Both the position numbers and the translations under genes were made by a program. The notes beneath the pieces were generated by a model that was not told the DNA's origin, made no database searches, and saw only the letters and a list, made by a program, of their open reading frames with translations. Of a DNA stretch of 64,000 nt, positions 46,426 through 54,600 are shown in pieces; within the stretch, counting starts at the first letter, position 1, and the number at the start of each line of letters is the position of its first letter. The stretch is taken from positions 129,230-193,229 of the forward strand of contig CAOXTD010000002.1 in assembly GCA_948560265.1 (NCBI GenBank), in the 5' to 3' direction. The DNA comes from an uncultured Clostridia bacterium. GTDB taxonomy: Bacteria; Bacillota; Clostridia; TANB77; CAG-508.

Positions 46426-46680
46426 ATGACTAATAAGAACAGAAAAGGCAGTGATGGTATTACGCTTGTTGCTTTAGTTGTGACCATAGTGATATTACTA
46501 ATTTTGGCAGGGATAACTATCATGTATACTATGGGAGATAATAGTATTTTTAAAAAAGCACAAGAAGCAAAAAATAAGACAGAAGAAGCAATCAAAAGTG
46601 AGCAAGAATATATGAAACAAGTGGATAATATGATAAATGGATATATTAATGGAACAGGAAATGAAGGAAACCAATGGTAA
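46426..46680 (+). CDS. Short prepilin-like protein, probably truncated
   Basis: This 84-aa protein is nearly identical at DNA level to the start of the 45010 gene from the prepilin helix onward (GITLVALVVTIV, KKAQEAKNKTEEAIK). It then ends abruptly in GNEGNQW. The SD AAAGGAGG lies nine bases before ATG 46426. It lacks the FGE-like body of its paralog. Either it is a minor pilin or the 5' remnant of a larger gene, since coding-like sequence continues in another frame right after the stop. Confidence 0.6.
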   Translation: MTNKNRKGSDGITLVALVVTIVILLILAGITIMYTMGDNSIFKKAQEAKNKTEEAIKSEQEYMKQVDNMINGYINGTGNEGNQW

Positions 46681-46741
46681 TATTCATACAGATTGTATTG
46701 CAAGTGCTACCAGAGGCGTTGCACCGGGATTTTGTATCTAG
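46670..46741 (+). pseudogene. Possible C-terminal remnant out of frame with the short prepilin
   Basis: The +1 frame overlapping and following the stop at 46680 reads NGNIHTDCIASATRGVAPG and ends at TAG 46739-46741. It has no start or SD. It looks like the tail of a deleted body domain. No CGG is at the junction, so it is not one of the recoding sites. Confidence 0.3.
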
Positions 46742-46755
46742 AAATAATTCAAACA

Positions 46756-46808
46756 AAAAATGTGAAACAAAACTGATAAAGACATCAGAAAAAATTTCAC
46801 ATTTTTAT
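46756..46808 (+). terminator. Terminator after the prepilin genes
   Basis: AAAAATGTGAAA (46756-46767) pairs with TTTCACATTTTT (46794-46805). Confidence 0.7.
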
Positions 46809-46889
46809 TTTTTGTCATTAAAAAACATAGAAAGAGTGATATAATACCAATATAAAAATAGGACTAAAATTATTCAACAAGGAGAAATT

Positions 46890-47339
46890 ATGAAAAAGAA
46901 AATAATAATAGTTATTTCAATTGTTATATTTGTATTAGCTTTGGCAGCAATTAATATTTTTTTTAATAGACAAAATGAAACTGAAATAGAAGGAAATGAT
47001 AGGCAAGAGACTGCAAAAACGGAAGAAAAAGTAATAGAAGTTACAAGTAGAAATTTTGAAGAAGAAGTAATAAAAAGTGAAAAGCCAGTAATAATAGATT
47101 TTTATGCAACATGGTGTGGACCTTGCAAAAAATTATTTCCAATAGTAGAAGAAACAGCAAAGGAAAATGAAAATGTAAAATTTGTAAAAATAGATATAGA
47201 TAATACAGAAGACATAGCACTAGAATATCAAGTCAAGTCTATTCCAACACTATTGCTTATTCAAAATGGAGAAGAAAAAGATAGAATAGTAGGAATTGTA
47301 GATAAAAACCAAATTTTAGATTTTATAGAAGGGAAATAA
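46890..47339 (+). CDS. Membrane-anchored thioredoxin-like protein
   Basis: This 149-aa protein has an N-terminal transmembrane helix (about 4-25), then a thioredoxin domain with the active site WCGPCKK (about 76-82) and the cis-Pro region SIPTLLL. The anchor places the redox site outside the cytoplasm, unlike ordinary TrxA. It could reduce or isomerise disulfides in secreted proteins. It precedes the cca gene by 3 bases, so they are co-transcribed. Confidence 0.85.
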   Translation: MKKKIIIVISIVIFVLALAAINIFFNRQNETEIEGNDRQETAKTEEKVIEVTSRNFEEEVIKSEKPVIIDFYATWCGPCKKLFPIVEETAKENENVKFVKIDIDNTEDIALEYQVKSIPTLLLIQNGEEKDRIVGIVDKNQILDFIEGK

Positions 47340-47342
47340 TCT

Positions 47343-48593
47343 ATGCAAGAAGTTGCTCAAAAAATAAAACAAGCAGGTGGAACTTTATACTTAGTAGGTG
47401 GAGCTATTAGAGACCACCTATTAAACTTGCCCACAACAGATAAAGACTATTGTGTAACAGGACTAACAAGGGAACAATTTCAAACTCTTTTTCCAGAGGC
47501 AAAAATACAAGGCAAAGAATTTCCAGTTTTTATATTAAATCAAACAGAGATTGCTTTAGCCAGAAGGGAAAGAAAAACTGGAAAAGGACATAAAGAATTT
47601 GAATTTTTAACGAGTCCAGATATTAAAATAGAAGAAGACTTAGCTAGAAGAGATTTAACGATAAATAGTATTGCACAAGATGTACTAACAGGCGAAATCA
47701 TAGATCCATTTTATGGGAAAAAAGATATCCAAAAAAGAATTTTAAGAAAAACAACAAATGCTTTTGCCGAAGACCCATTACGAGTTTATAGAGTAGCAAG
47801 ATTTATGGCAACATTAGATAATGGTTTTACCATAGACACAGAAACTCTAGAAGCAATGCAAAAATTAAAATCTGAACTATCAACGCTTTCTAAAGAGAGA
47901 GTATTTAGTGAATTTCGAAAAGCGATTTCAAGTTCCAAACCATCTATATTTTTTGAAACACTAAAAGAGGCAAATGTACTAGATGTTCATTTTCCTGAAA
48001 TTGCAAACTTAATAGGTCAAACCCAACCGCAACAGTACCATCCGGAAGGAGACGCATATAACCATACTATGATAGTAGTAGATAATGCAGCACAATTAAC
48101 AAATGATTTAGCTGTTCGTTTCAGTTGCTTAGTACATGACCTTGGAAAAGGCTTAACGCCAAATGAAATGCTGCCACATCATTATGCGCATGACGAAAAA
48201 GGAATAAAATTAGTACAAAGGTTGGGAAATAGAATAGGAGTACCAAACTCTTGGATAAAATGTGGTAAAGCAGCAGCAAAATGGCATATGAAAGGTGGCA
48301 TATTTGAACAAATGACACCTAAGAAACAAGTAGAATTAATAGAAAATATAGCAAAATCAATGTTAGGATTAGAAGGACTAAAAATAGTAGTTGCTTGTGA
48401 TAAAAACCGTGATAGGCAAGATTTGCAAACTACTTTCCATCAAATTGAATTTGCTAAATTAGGAGAAGAATGCTTAAAGCAAATATCAGGAGAAAAGATA
48501 CAAGAGAAATACCCAAATTTAGCAGGAAAAGCCTTTGGAGAAAAATTACATGAAGAAAGAATAAATTGGATAAAATCAATTGACAGAAATTAA
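47343..48593 (+). CDS. cca: CCA-adding tRNA nucleotidyltransferase with HD domain
   Basis: This 416-aa enzyme adds or repairs the CCA end of tRNA. The head has LVGGAIRDHLL and the catalytic DKDY pair (about 31-34), then the RRDLTINSIA block and the EDPLRVYRVARF motif. A C-terminal HD phosphohydrolase domain shows VHDLGKG (about 262-268). This combination resembles the E. coli-type multifunctional Cca more than usual Firmicute enzymes. No in-frame CGG occurs. It has no strong SD, and coupling to the thioredoxin gene is likely. Confidence 0.9.
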   Translation: MQEVAQKIKQAGGTLYLVGGAIRDHLLNLPTTDKDYCVTGLTREQFQTLFPEAKIQGKEFPVFILNQTEIALARRERKTGKGHKEFEFLTSPDIKIEEDLARRDLTINSIAQDVLTGEIIDPFYGKKDIQKRILRKTTNAFAEDPLRVYRVARFMATLDNGFTIDTETLEAMQKLKSELSTLSKERVFSEFRKAISSSKPSIFFETLKEANVLDVHFPEIANLIGQTQPQQYHPEGDAYNHTMIVVDNAAQLTNDLAVRFSCLVHDLGKGLTPNEMLPHHYAHDEKGIKLVQRLGNRIGVPNSWIKCGKAAAKWHMKGGIFEQMTPKKQVELIENIAKSMLGLEGLKIVVACDKNRDRQDLQTTFHQIEFAKLGEECLKQISGEKIQEKYPNLAGKAFGEKLHEERINWIKSIDRN

Positions 48594-48681
48594 TTTTTTG
48601 TTTATGATAATCACAGGAATATTAGAGAAAGATTAACGAAAAAGAAAAATGGATATAATAAACCATAAGAGGAGTTAAAGT

Positions 48682-50295
48682 ATGTCAAAAGAAAAATTAA
48701 TCAAGCAAGAAAATGGGTCAGTTGCAGTATTTGCAATTGCTACTGTTTTTAGTTTAATTTTTATATTAGGAGGAGTTTTTGCTGTTAGTAGTACTAATCG
48801 AAAAAACCAATTAAGAACTTTACTAAAAATCAAAGAGATTTATTCTCAAGGGATTGGACAAGTTAATCAGGTTAGCTTATATCATGAAGAAGCTGACACA
48901 AAAGGTTATATAGCAGACGGGCTAACAGCATTTTATGATGCTATTAATAATATAGGAAGCGGACATAGTAATAATACAAAAGTATGGAAAGACATTAGTG
49001 GAAATGGAAATGATTTAGAACATCAAGGCTCAGAAGATGTTACATGGAACGACAATGCATATGATTTTGTTACTCCAGAAACAAACTACTTTGAAACAGA
49101 AAATGCTATATCTTTAGGCAATTCCTCAAGAACTATAGAAATAGTATGTTCTTTAGAAGAGGAAGGTGTAGAAAATTTACTTGGACTAGGAACGGAAAAT
49201 GCAGGAACCTTAAATGACGTTATTTACTATAATAATGGAGTGAATATCAACAACTATGGCAACCAAGCAAATGAAGGAATTTCGGATAGAGCCTTAGAAA
49301 AAGGAAGAACTTATATTACAACCATTACTTATGATAGTACAAGTCATACAACTAATTATTATACCAATTTACAAGGCAAAGAAAATGTAGCTTTCCAAAC
49401 TATCAATACAGCAGCAACTACATTAACAGTTGGCAAAGGAAAAGACAGTACACATAATAAAAATAAAAGATTTAAGTTACAAGCAATTCGTATTTATAAT
49501 CGTGTTTTAACAGAAGAAGAAAGAATAACAAATTATACTCTAGATAAAGAAAGATATGGAATAACACTAAATGAAAATGATTATGCATCTAATGGACTAA
49601 TAGCAAGATTTGATGCTATCAAAAATGTAGGAGCCACACATGACAATAACACTGGAACATGGAAGGACTTAAGTAATAATAATCATGATGCAACACTATC
49701 TAACTTTACAGGAGAAACGACTAGCGGTTGGACGGAAAATAGTTTAGTATTTGACGGAACAGATGATTTTGCAACAATTCAAGGGCTAGACCTGTCAGAA
49801 TATAAGGATATCACAATTTGTGCAACTTATAAAGTGCTATCTATGCCAGAAAACAAAGCACCAGCAGTAGTAAGTTCTAGTACAGATAATGAAGGAAAAA
49901 TTTATTTTGGTTATGGTAGCCAATATGGAGCAAATATAGCGAATGCCAATACTTATGCAATGAATTACTCTGTGCCAAATACTTGGGTATATGGAGAACC
50001 AAATATAGTAGAAAAAGACAAAATAAAAAATGTGATTGTAACTTACATGGGAAAAAATGCAGAACAATATAACAGGGTTTACTGTAACAATCAAATGATT
50101 GCTGAAAATCAAACAACAGCGACAACTAAATGGTCAAGCGATACATTAGATATTGGAAGAGCGTTTGGCGGAAATAATACAAATCACCCATATGCAAATA
50201 TTGAGTTATATAGCTTACAAATTTATAACAGAGCATTAACAAAAGCAGAAGTGAAATTAAATTATGAGATAGATAAGGTGAGATTTGGATTATAA
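48682..50295 (+). CDS. Surface protein with two LamG-like domains
   Basis: This 537-aa protein starts with a short charged segment, ENGSVAVFAI and a long hydrophobic helix (about 13-36), similar to pseudopilin or TadE-like anchors. Two concanavalin-A-like (LamG_3 type) domains follow, at about 77-290 and 305-537. Each has the pattern DGL.A.(Y/F)DA(I)N(V/N)(G)..H.NNT..WKD(I/L)S and ends with an IYNR(V/A)LT.(E/A)E motif. It probably displays carbohydrate- or protein-binding modules. The SD AAGAGGAG precedes the ATG. Confidence 0.7.
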   Translation: MSKEKLIKQENGSVAVFAIATVFSLIFILGGVFAVSSTNRKNQLRTLLKIKEIYSQGIGQVNQVSLYHEEADTKGYIADGLTAFYDAINNIGSGHSNNTKVWKDISGNGNDLEHQGSEDVTWNDNAYDFVTPETNYFETENAISLGNSSRTIEIVCSLEEEGVENLLGLGTENAGTLNDVIYYNNGVNINNYGNQANEGISDRALEKGRTYITTITYDSTSHTTNYYTNLQGKENVAFQTINTAATTLTVGKGKDSTHNKNKRFKLQAIRIYNRVLTEEERITNYTLDKERYGITLNENDYASNGLIARFDAIKNVGATHDNNTGTWKDLSNNNHDATLSNFTGETTSGWTENSLVFDGTDDFATIQGLDLSEYKDITICATYKVLSMPENKAPAVVSSSTDNEGKIYFGYGSQYGANIANANTYAMNYSVPNTWVYGEPNIVEKDKIKNVIVTYMGKNAEQYNRVYCNNQMIAENQTTATTKWSSDTLDIGRAFGGNNTNHPYANIELYSLQIYNRALTKAEVKLNYEIDKVRFGL

Positions 50296-50301
50296 AGTAA
50301 A

Positions 50302-50340
50302 AAATAGATAGAATAACAAAAAGAGTTATTCTATCTATTT
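50302..50340. terminator. Bidirectional terminator between convergent genes
   Basis: AAATAGATAGAATAAC (50302-50317) pairs perfectly with 50325-50340. It overlaps the end of the XRE gene. Confidence 0.85.
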
Positions 50341-50606
50341 TCTTGTTGGTGAAGTTTTTCACGCATATCAGCAAATAATTCATTAATATTAATGCCTAGG
50401 ACGTTTGCTAACGCAAATAATTCGTAATCTTTTACGGTCCTTTTATTTATTTCTATATCATAAAGGCTCTGCTTATGAATACTAATTCCAAGTAGCTCTA
50501 ATTTAGCAGAAAGTGCCTCATAAGATAAGCCTTTTTCTAGCCTATGTTTTCGTAGTGAATTACCAATCACATTAAGATTTCCATCAAATTTATTAATCAG
50601 TGACAT
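50331..50606 (-). CDS. XRE-family transcriptional regulator
   Basis: This 91-aa protein has a Cro/C1-type helix-turn-helix at about 8-70 (GNSLRKHRLEKGLSYEALSA, then SLYDIEINKR). I chose ATG 50606 because AAGAAAGTGAG lies upstream; a GTG four codons earlier overlaps that SD. It is divergent from the prepilin-like gene at 50710. A near-perfect palindrome between the two is a good operator candidate. Confidence 0.8.
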   Translation of the reverse strand: MSLINKFDGNLNVIGNSLRKHRLEKGLSYEALSAKLELLGISIHKQSLYDIEINKRTVKDYELFALANVLGININELFADMREKLHQQENR

Positions 50607-50667
50607 AATTTTTCTCACTTTCTTAAATTTATGTATTGATTTTATATCTTTTTTTATGTTATGATAT

Positions 50668-50681
50668 AAGCGTTAACACTT
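50668..50681. promoter_or_regulatory. Palindromic operator candidate for the XRE regulator
   Basis: AAGCGTTAACACTT is a palindrome except at positions 4 and 11. It lies just downstream of TATGATATAAG, between the divergent XRE and prepilin-like genes. Confidence 0.5.
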
Positions 50682-50709
50682 ATACAATATTTTTATAGGG
50701 AGAAGAAAG

Positions 50710-51441
50710 ATGAAATATTCAAAAGAAACATTAGAAAAAGTAACAGGTATTACACTAATTGCCTTAGTTGTAACAATAGTAGTATTACTCATTTTAGTAG
50801 GAATTACTATGAATTATGTAATAGGAGATGATGGCATATTCCAAAAAGCACAAGAAGCAGGCTTTAAAGCAGAAGTATCTAGTATAAAAGAACAATTTGA
50901 ATTAAAAAAGTTATTAGGAGATTTTGGGCAAAATGAACAACTTGCTCTTGAGGGATTGAAGGACATACAAAGCTGTTTAGATAGAGAAATAGAATTAATG
51001 AAACATAGTGCTAATGATACTAATACGGACATAGATCGTGTAGGAATAGCCCAAGAAGTGAAACAATTAATAGTAGAAATTGATAGAATAGCGAATGATA
51101 CCAAAAACAAAGACAATATTAGTTTATTAAATGGGGAATGGAAGCAGGAAATTAATGCTACTGTTCAACAACTGGGGATTGAAAAGCTAGAGAATGATAC
51201 AACAGAAAGTTCTATGTCTTCTATAGAAAAAGTAGAAAGCGCGAAAAGACAAATAACAAACATGATTAATAAATTAAGTACAGAAAACATAAATGGAAAC
51301 ATAGAAATTGACTTTGAAATTCCAGAAAAGTGGAAAGGAAAGTTGAAAGTCGTTGAAAATGAATTAACTTATATTGGAACAGATGCAATAGAAAAATCAT
51401 GGGCTTCTGATGTAGGCATAGACGGAATACCAACAGAATAG
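50710..51441 (+). CDS. Prepilin-like protein with helical body
   Basis: This 243-aa protein carries the same prepilin-like signal as the 45010/46426 genes (TGITLIALVVTIVVLLILVG, about 13-34), with an ordinary GGT codon for the cleavage glycine. The body is predicted mostly helical and acidic, with no domain I recognise. GGGAGAAGAAAG precedes the ATG. The divergent XRE gene probably controls it. Confidence 0.65.
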   Translation: MKYSKETLEKVTGITLIALVVTIVVLLILVGITMNYVIGDDGIFQKAQEAGFKAEVSSIKEQFELKKLLGDFGQNEQLALEGLKDIQSCLDREIELMKHSANDTNTDIDRVGIAQEVKQLIVEIDRIANDTKNKDNISLLNGEWKQEINATVQQLGIEKLENDTTESSMSSIEKVESAKRQITNMINKLSTENINGNIEIDFEIPEKWKGKLKVVENELTYIGTDAIEKSWASDVGIDGIPTE

Positions 51442-51446
51442 AAAGT

Positions 51447-51493
51447 AAAAAAGAAACTGATTTAGTAGATAACAATAAAGAGGTTTCTTTTTT
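51447..51493 (+). terminator. Terminator after the prepilin-like gene
   Basis: AAAAAAGAAAC (51447-51457) pairs with GTTTCTTTTTT (51483-51493). Confidence 0.7.
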
Positions 51494-51531
51494 ATAATTT
51501 CCAACTTTTTCAACAAATACAATACGGAACA

Positions 51532-51560
51532 TTGATTTTTTCCGTTTTTTTTAGTATAAT
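51532..51560 (+). promoter_or_regulatory. Promoter of minDE
   Basis: TTGATT and TATAAT with a 17-base spacer lie about 160 bases before minD, leaving a long structured leader. Confidence 0.65.
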
Positions 51561-51613
51561 AGATACGTTAGAAAATGCATTTTTATGATTACCCAAAAAT
51601 TTAAAGAGGAAAA

Positions 51614-51713
51614 GGCGAAAAGTAAATTTTCGCCATCCAGTATATGTAAGCTTTCAAAGCTTACAAAATCAAGAAAGGAGAGTATGTTAGTTTTGAAAGC
51701 TAACATCTACTAG
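51614..51713 (+). promoter_or_regulatory. Structured leader of minDE with alternative hairpins
   Basis: Three hairpins follow one another: GGCGAAAA/TTTTCGCC (51614-51634), GTAAGCTTTCAAAGCTTAC (51646-51664) and GTTAGTTTTGAAAGCTAAC (51686-51704). The loop side of the second (AGCTTTCAAA) can pair with the third (TTTGAAAGCT), so the two are mutually exclusive with a longer stem. Confidence 0.45.
51684..51713 (+). CDS. Possible nine-codon leader peptide upstream of minD
   Basis: ATG 51684 has the best SD in the region (AGAAAGGAGAGT) and encodes MLVLKANIY before TAG, four bases from the minD ATG. The minD start itself has only AGGAAA at too close a spacing. Translation of the leader could deliver ribosomes to minD and would melt the third hairpin. 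Confidence 0.4.
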   Translation: MLVLKANIY

Positions 51714-51717
51714 GAAA

Positions 51718-52509
51718 ATGGGAGAAGTTATTGTAGTTACATCAGGAAAAGGTGGAGTAGGAAAAACAACAACAACAGCAAATGTAGGTTCATCCCTAGC
51801 ATTAAGAGGCAAGAAAGTAGTATTAGTAGATACTGATATTGGACTTAGAAACCTTGATGTTGTTATGGGGTTAGAAAATAGAATTGTATATGATATTGTT
51901 GATGTAGTAGAAGAAAAATGCAAATTAAGACAAGCTTTAATCAAAGATAAACGTTTTGAAGAGCTATTCTTACTTCCAGCAGCCCAAACAAGAGATAAAA
52001 GTGCAGTAAATGAAGAACAAATGAGAGAATTAGTTGAAAAATTAAAAGAAGATTTTGATTATATTATCATTGACTGTCCAGCAGGAATTGAGCAAGGATT
52101 TAAAAATGCAATTGCTGGTGCAGACAGAGCTATTGTTGTAACAACAGCAGAAATTTCTGCAATTCGTGATGCAGATAGAATTATTGGATTACTGGAAGCA
52201 TCAGAAATTAAAAATCCACAATTAGTAATAAACCGTTTAAGACCAAATATGGTTAAAAAGGGTGAAATGATGGAAGTTGACGATATTGTTGATTTATTAT
52301 CCATTGATTTAATTGGTGTTGTACCAGATGACGAATATATCATTACACAAACCAATAAAGGAGAACCTGTGGTAACAAACCATAAAGCACCTTCAGGAAA
52401 AGCTTACATAGAAATTGCACAAAGAATTCTAGGAGAAAATGTTGAAATTACAATTCCAGGAGAAGATAAAGGTTTTTTTGCAAAGATAAAGCATTTCTTT
52501 GTTCACTAA
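51718..52509 (+). CDS. minD: Septum-site determining ATPase MinD
   Basis: This 263-aa ParA-family ATPase positions the division septum with MinE. The deviant Walker A is GKGGVGKTTTTAN (about 10-22), followed by DTDIGLRNLDVVMGLENR and the IDCPAGIEQGF box (Walker B region). The C-terminal amphipathic membrane-targeting helix FFAKIKHFF is present. The start ATG gives the family-typical GEVIVVTSGKGG. It forms an operon with minE 52 bases downstream. Confidence 0.95.
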   Translation: MGEVIVVTSGKGGVGKTTTTANVGSSLALRGKKVVLVDTDIGLRNLDVVMGLENRIVYDIVDVVEEKCKLRQALIKDKRFEELFLLPAAQTRDKSAVNEEQMRELVEKLKEDFDYIIIDCPAGIEQGFKNAIAGADRAIVVTTAEISAIRDADRIIGLLEASEIKNPQLVINRLRPNMVKKGEMMEVDDIVDLLSIDLIGVVPDDEYIITQTNKGEPVVTNHKAPSGKAYIEIAQRILGENVEITIPGEDKGFFAKIKHFFVH

Positions 52510-52561
52510 AATGGTGCTTGTACTTTAATATCATAAGAAAATAGACAGTTGGAGGACAAAT

Positions 52562-53176
52562 ATGTTTGAGAATATAATCAAGTTCTTTAAGAACATTGGG
52601 AAAAAGGAAAGCACAAAAGAAAGTTCAGATACAGCAAAGGAAAGATTACATTTGGTATTAATGCAAGATAGAGCCAATGTATCAGCTGACTTTTTAGAAT
52701 TAATGAAACAAGAGATTATTGAAGTTATCAAAAAATATATTGAAGTTGACGAAAAAGCAATTGATGTTCGCTTAACTAATAAAGCTAGCGAAGATGGAAC
52801 AGTTGGAGCTCCAGCACTTTATGCGAATATTCCTATTACTACTATTAAAAATGAAGTCCGTAAAATAAATAATACAGAGCCAAAAAGCGTAGAAGAAAAG
52901 AAAGAAAAAGATAATTCGAAGCTTGTTGAAAATGTAGATGAGGCAAAAGTAGAGAAAAAGAAGGAAAGTGAACAAGAAACTAGTCAAAAAGAAAGTGAAG
53001 TAGAACAAAAAGAAAAAACAGCAAAGAAAAAAGTAGAAAAGAAAGAATCAGAGAAAAAAGAAAAGACCGAGAAAAAAGTAAAAGAAACTGAAAAGCTTGA
53101 AAAAGAGAAAGAGAGCAAAACAAAAGTAGAAAAGGATGAGGGAGAAAAGGTAAAACAACTAGCAAAGAAAAAGTAA
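52562..53176 (+). CDS. minE: MinE with a long Lys/Glu-rich C-terminal extension
   Basis: This protein triggers MinD ATP hydrolysis and drives oscillation. The MinE core covers residues 1-95: the amphipathic start MFENIIKFFKNIG, contact helix TAKERLHLVLMQDRA, and the topological-specificity part. Typical MinE ends near 90 aa. Here about 105 more residues follow, almost entirely Lys, Glu, Ser, Thr and Val (about 100-204), likely a disordered or coiled-coil polyampholyte. SD GGAGGAC precedes the ATG. Confidence 0.88.
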   Translation: MFENIIKFFKNIGKKESTKESSDTAKERLHLVLMQDRANVSADFLELMKQEIIEVIKKYIEVDEKAIDVRLTNKASEDGTVGAPALYANIPITTIKNEVRKINNTEPKSVEEKKEKDNSKLVENVDEAKVEKKKESEQETSQKESEVEQKEKTAKKKVEKKESEKKEKTEKKVKETEKLEKEKESKTKVEKDEGEKVKQLAKKK

Positions 53177-53267
53177 TAATAAGCGCATAGAAAAAGCAGA
53201 AATAGAACACAATGAAAAATAGGAAAAGTTTTCAAAAAAGAAAATTTCTAGATGCGTGAGGATAAGA

Positions 53268-54374
53268 ATGAAAAAAAAGATATTAAAAAATATTGAGTGG
53301 GGAATATTAGTATGTACTTTTTTACTAATTGTAATCGGATTAGTAGCACTATTTTCTGCCACTCAAAATTTAGATTATGAGGAATTAAGAAAACAAGCCT
53401 TATGGTTTGTTATTAGTATACCAGTTGTCATTTTTGTAATGATAATAGATTATAATTTTTATTGCAAAATATCGCCATTCCTATATGGTATTAGTATTCT
53501 TTTGTTAATAGTAGTATTATTTACTGAACCTATTAATGGCGCCACTAGTTGGTTTTCCATTGGTCCCTTTTCTTTTCAGCCGGCAGAATTTGCTAAAATA
53601 GCAGTAATTCTATTTACAGCGAATGTTATGGTAAAACTTCAAAAAAAAGAAAAAGATGAAATAAATCGTATATGGAAACTAGCATTAACGATATTAACGG
53701 TTGCAGTTCCAGTTGTAATTATTATTAAACAACCAGATTATGGAACAGCACTAGCCTTCTTGGTTGCTCTTATTTTTATGTTATTTGTAGCTGGAATACG
53801 AAAAAGATATATTTTAATAGCTACTCTATTAGTAGTCATTATTGTGCCTTTAGCATACTTCTTTATTTTGCCAGACCATGCAAAATCTAGAATAGATGTT
53901 TATTTAAATCCAGATTTAGATCCGAGAGGAGCAGGATATAATATTATACAGTCTAAACTTGCAATTGGTGCAGGGCAGGCTTTTGGAATGGGAATCTTAA
54001 AAGGGAACCAAACACAGTTAGGCTATTTGTATCCAAAAACAACAGACTTCATTTTTGCTGTAATAGGTGAAGAAATGGGATTTGTAGGAGGTGCAGCTAT
54101 TATTATATTATATGTGGTCTTGCTAATACAGTCCATTAAAGTAGCAAAGACTGCAAAAGATGATGTCGGTTCTTACATTGCAGCAGGAATTACAGGGATT
54201 TTCTTTTTCCATATGTTGGAGAATATTGGTATGACTATGGGACTTTTGCCGATTACGGGAATTCCACTGCCATTTGTAAGTTATGGAGGCAGTTCACTAT
54301 TAACAAATTTGATTTTAATTGCAATTTTATTAAATATTAGTTCACACAGACAAAGAACGCTATTTGTAGAGTAA
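53268..54374 (+). CDS. rodA: SEDS-family peptidoglycan glycosyltransferase (RodA/FtsW)
   Basis: This 368-aa membrane protein has about ten transmembrane segments and polymerises glycan strands with a class B PBP. Family blocks include FSFQPAEFAKIAVI, PDYGTALAFL, DPRGAGYNIIQSKLAIGAGQAFG and PLPFVSYGGSSLLTN. Position after minDE favours RodA. ATG 53268 is preferred over an in-frame GTG at 53256 because GTGAGGA serves as SD. Confidence 0.9.
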   Translation: MKKKILKNIEWGILVCTFLLIVIGLVALFSATQNLDYEELRKQALWFVISIPVVIFVMIIDYNFYCKISPFLYGISILLLIVVLFTEPINGATSWFSIGPFSFQPAEFAKIAVILFTANVMVKLQKKEKDEINRIWKLALTILTVAVPVVIIIKQPDYGTALAFLVALIFMLFVAGIRKRYILIATLLVVIIVPLAYFFILPDHAKSRIDVYLNPDLDPRGAGYNIIQSKLAIGAGQAFGMGILKGNQTQLGYLYPKTTDFIFAVIGEEMGFVGGAAIIILYVVLLIQSIKVAKTAKDDVGSYIAAGITGIFFFHMLENIGMTMGLLPITGIPLPFVSYGGSSLLTNLILIAILLNISSHRQRTLFVE

Positions 54375-54376
54375 TT

Positions 54377-54405
54377 TGAAAATAAGTATAAAATGTGATA
54401 TAATG
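54377..54405 (+). promoter_or_regulatory. Consensus-like promoter before a candidate small RNA
   Basis: TTGAAA and TATAAT with a 17-base spacer lie just after the rodA stop codon. Confidence 0.65.
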
Positions 54406-54411
54406 AAGTAA

Positions 54412-54575
54412 GCAATTTTGCTTTTTGAATAGATATCCCCTGCTTCACACTGCAAAGTGTTATCATTATTTAAAACAGAGTATCAGCCCCAAACAAGCGC
54501 ATTTTGATGTGAAGAGCACCGCAAGAAACAAAAGAGGATCCGCTGATAGCTTATCAGCGGATTTCTCGATTTTAT
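54412..54575 (+). ncRNA. Candidate small structured RNA or leader of the dus gene
   Basis: About 160 bases lie between a consensus promoter and a strong hairpin. No coding frame fits. CTTCACA (about 54443) can pair with TGTGAAG (about 54508), and the region is richer in G+C than nearby spacers. Family not recognised; 6S RNA, T-box and SRP RNA were considered without a convincing match. Confidence 0.4.
54538..54573 (+). terminator. Terminator of the candidate small RNA
   Basis: ATCCGCTGATA (54538-54548) pairs perfectly with 54552-54562 and is followed by a T-rich tail, about 30 bases before the dus start. Confidence 0.7.
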
Positions 54576-54600
54576 AAAAGTATAAAAATAGGAGTAATAA

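Noticed and set aside
54500..54565. T-box riboswitch, suggested by AGCACCGC near the terminator
   Set aside because: The invariant T-box bulge sequence is only partly matched, no specifier stem is evident, and the downstream gene is not a synthetase or amino-acid gene.
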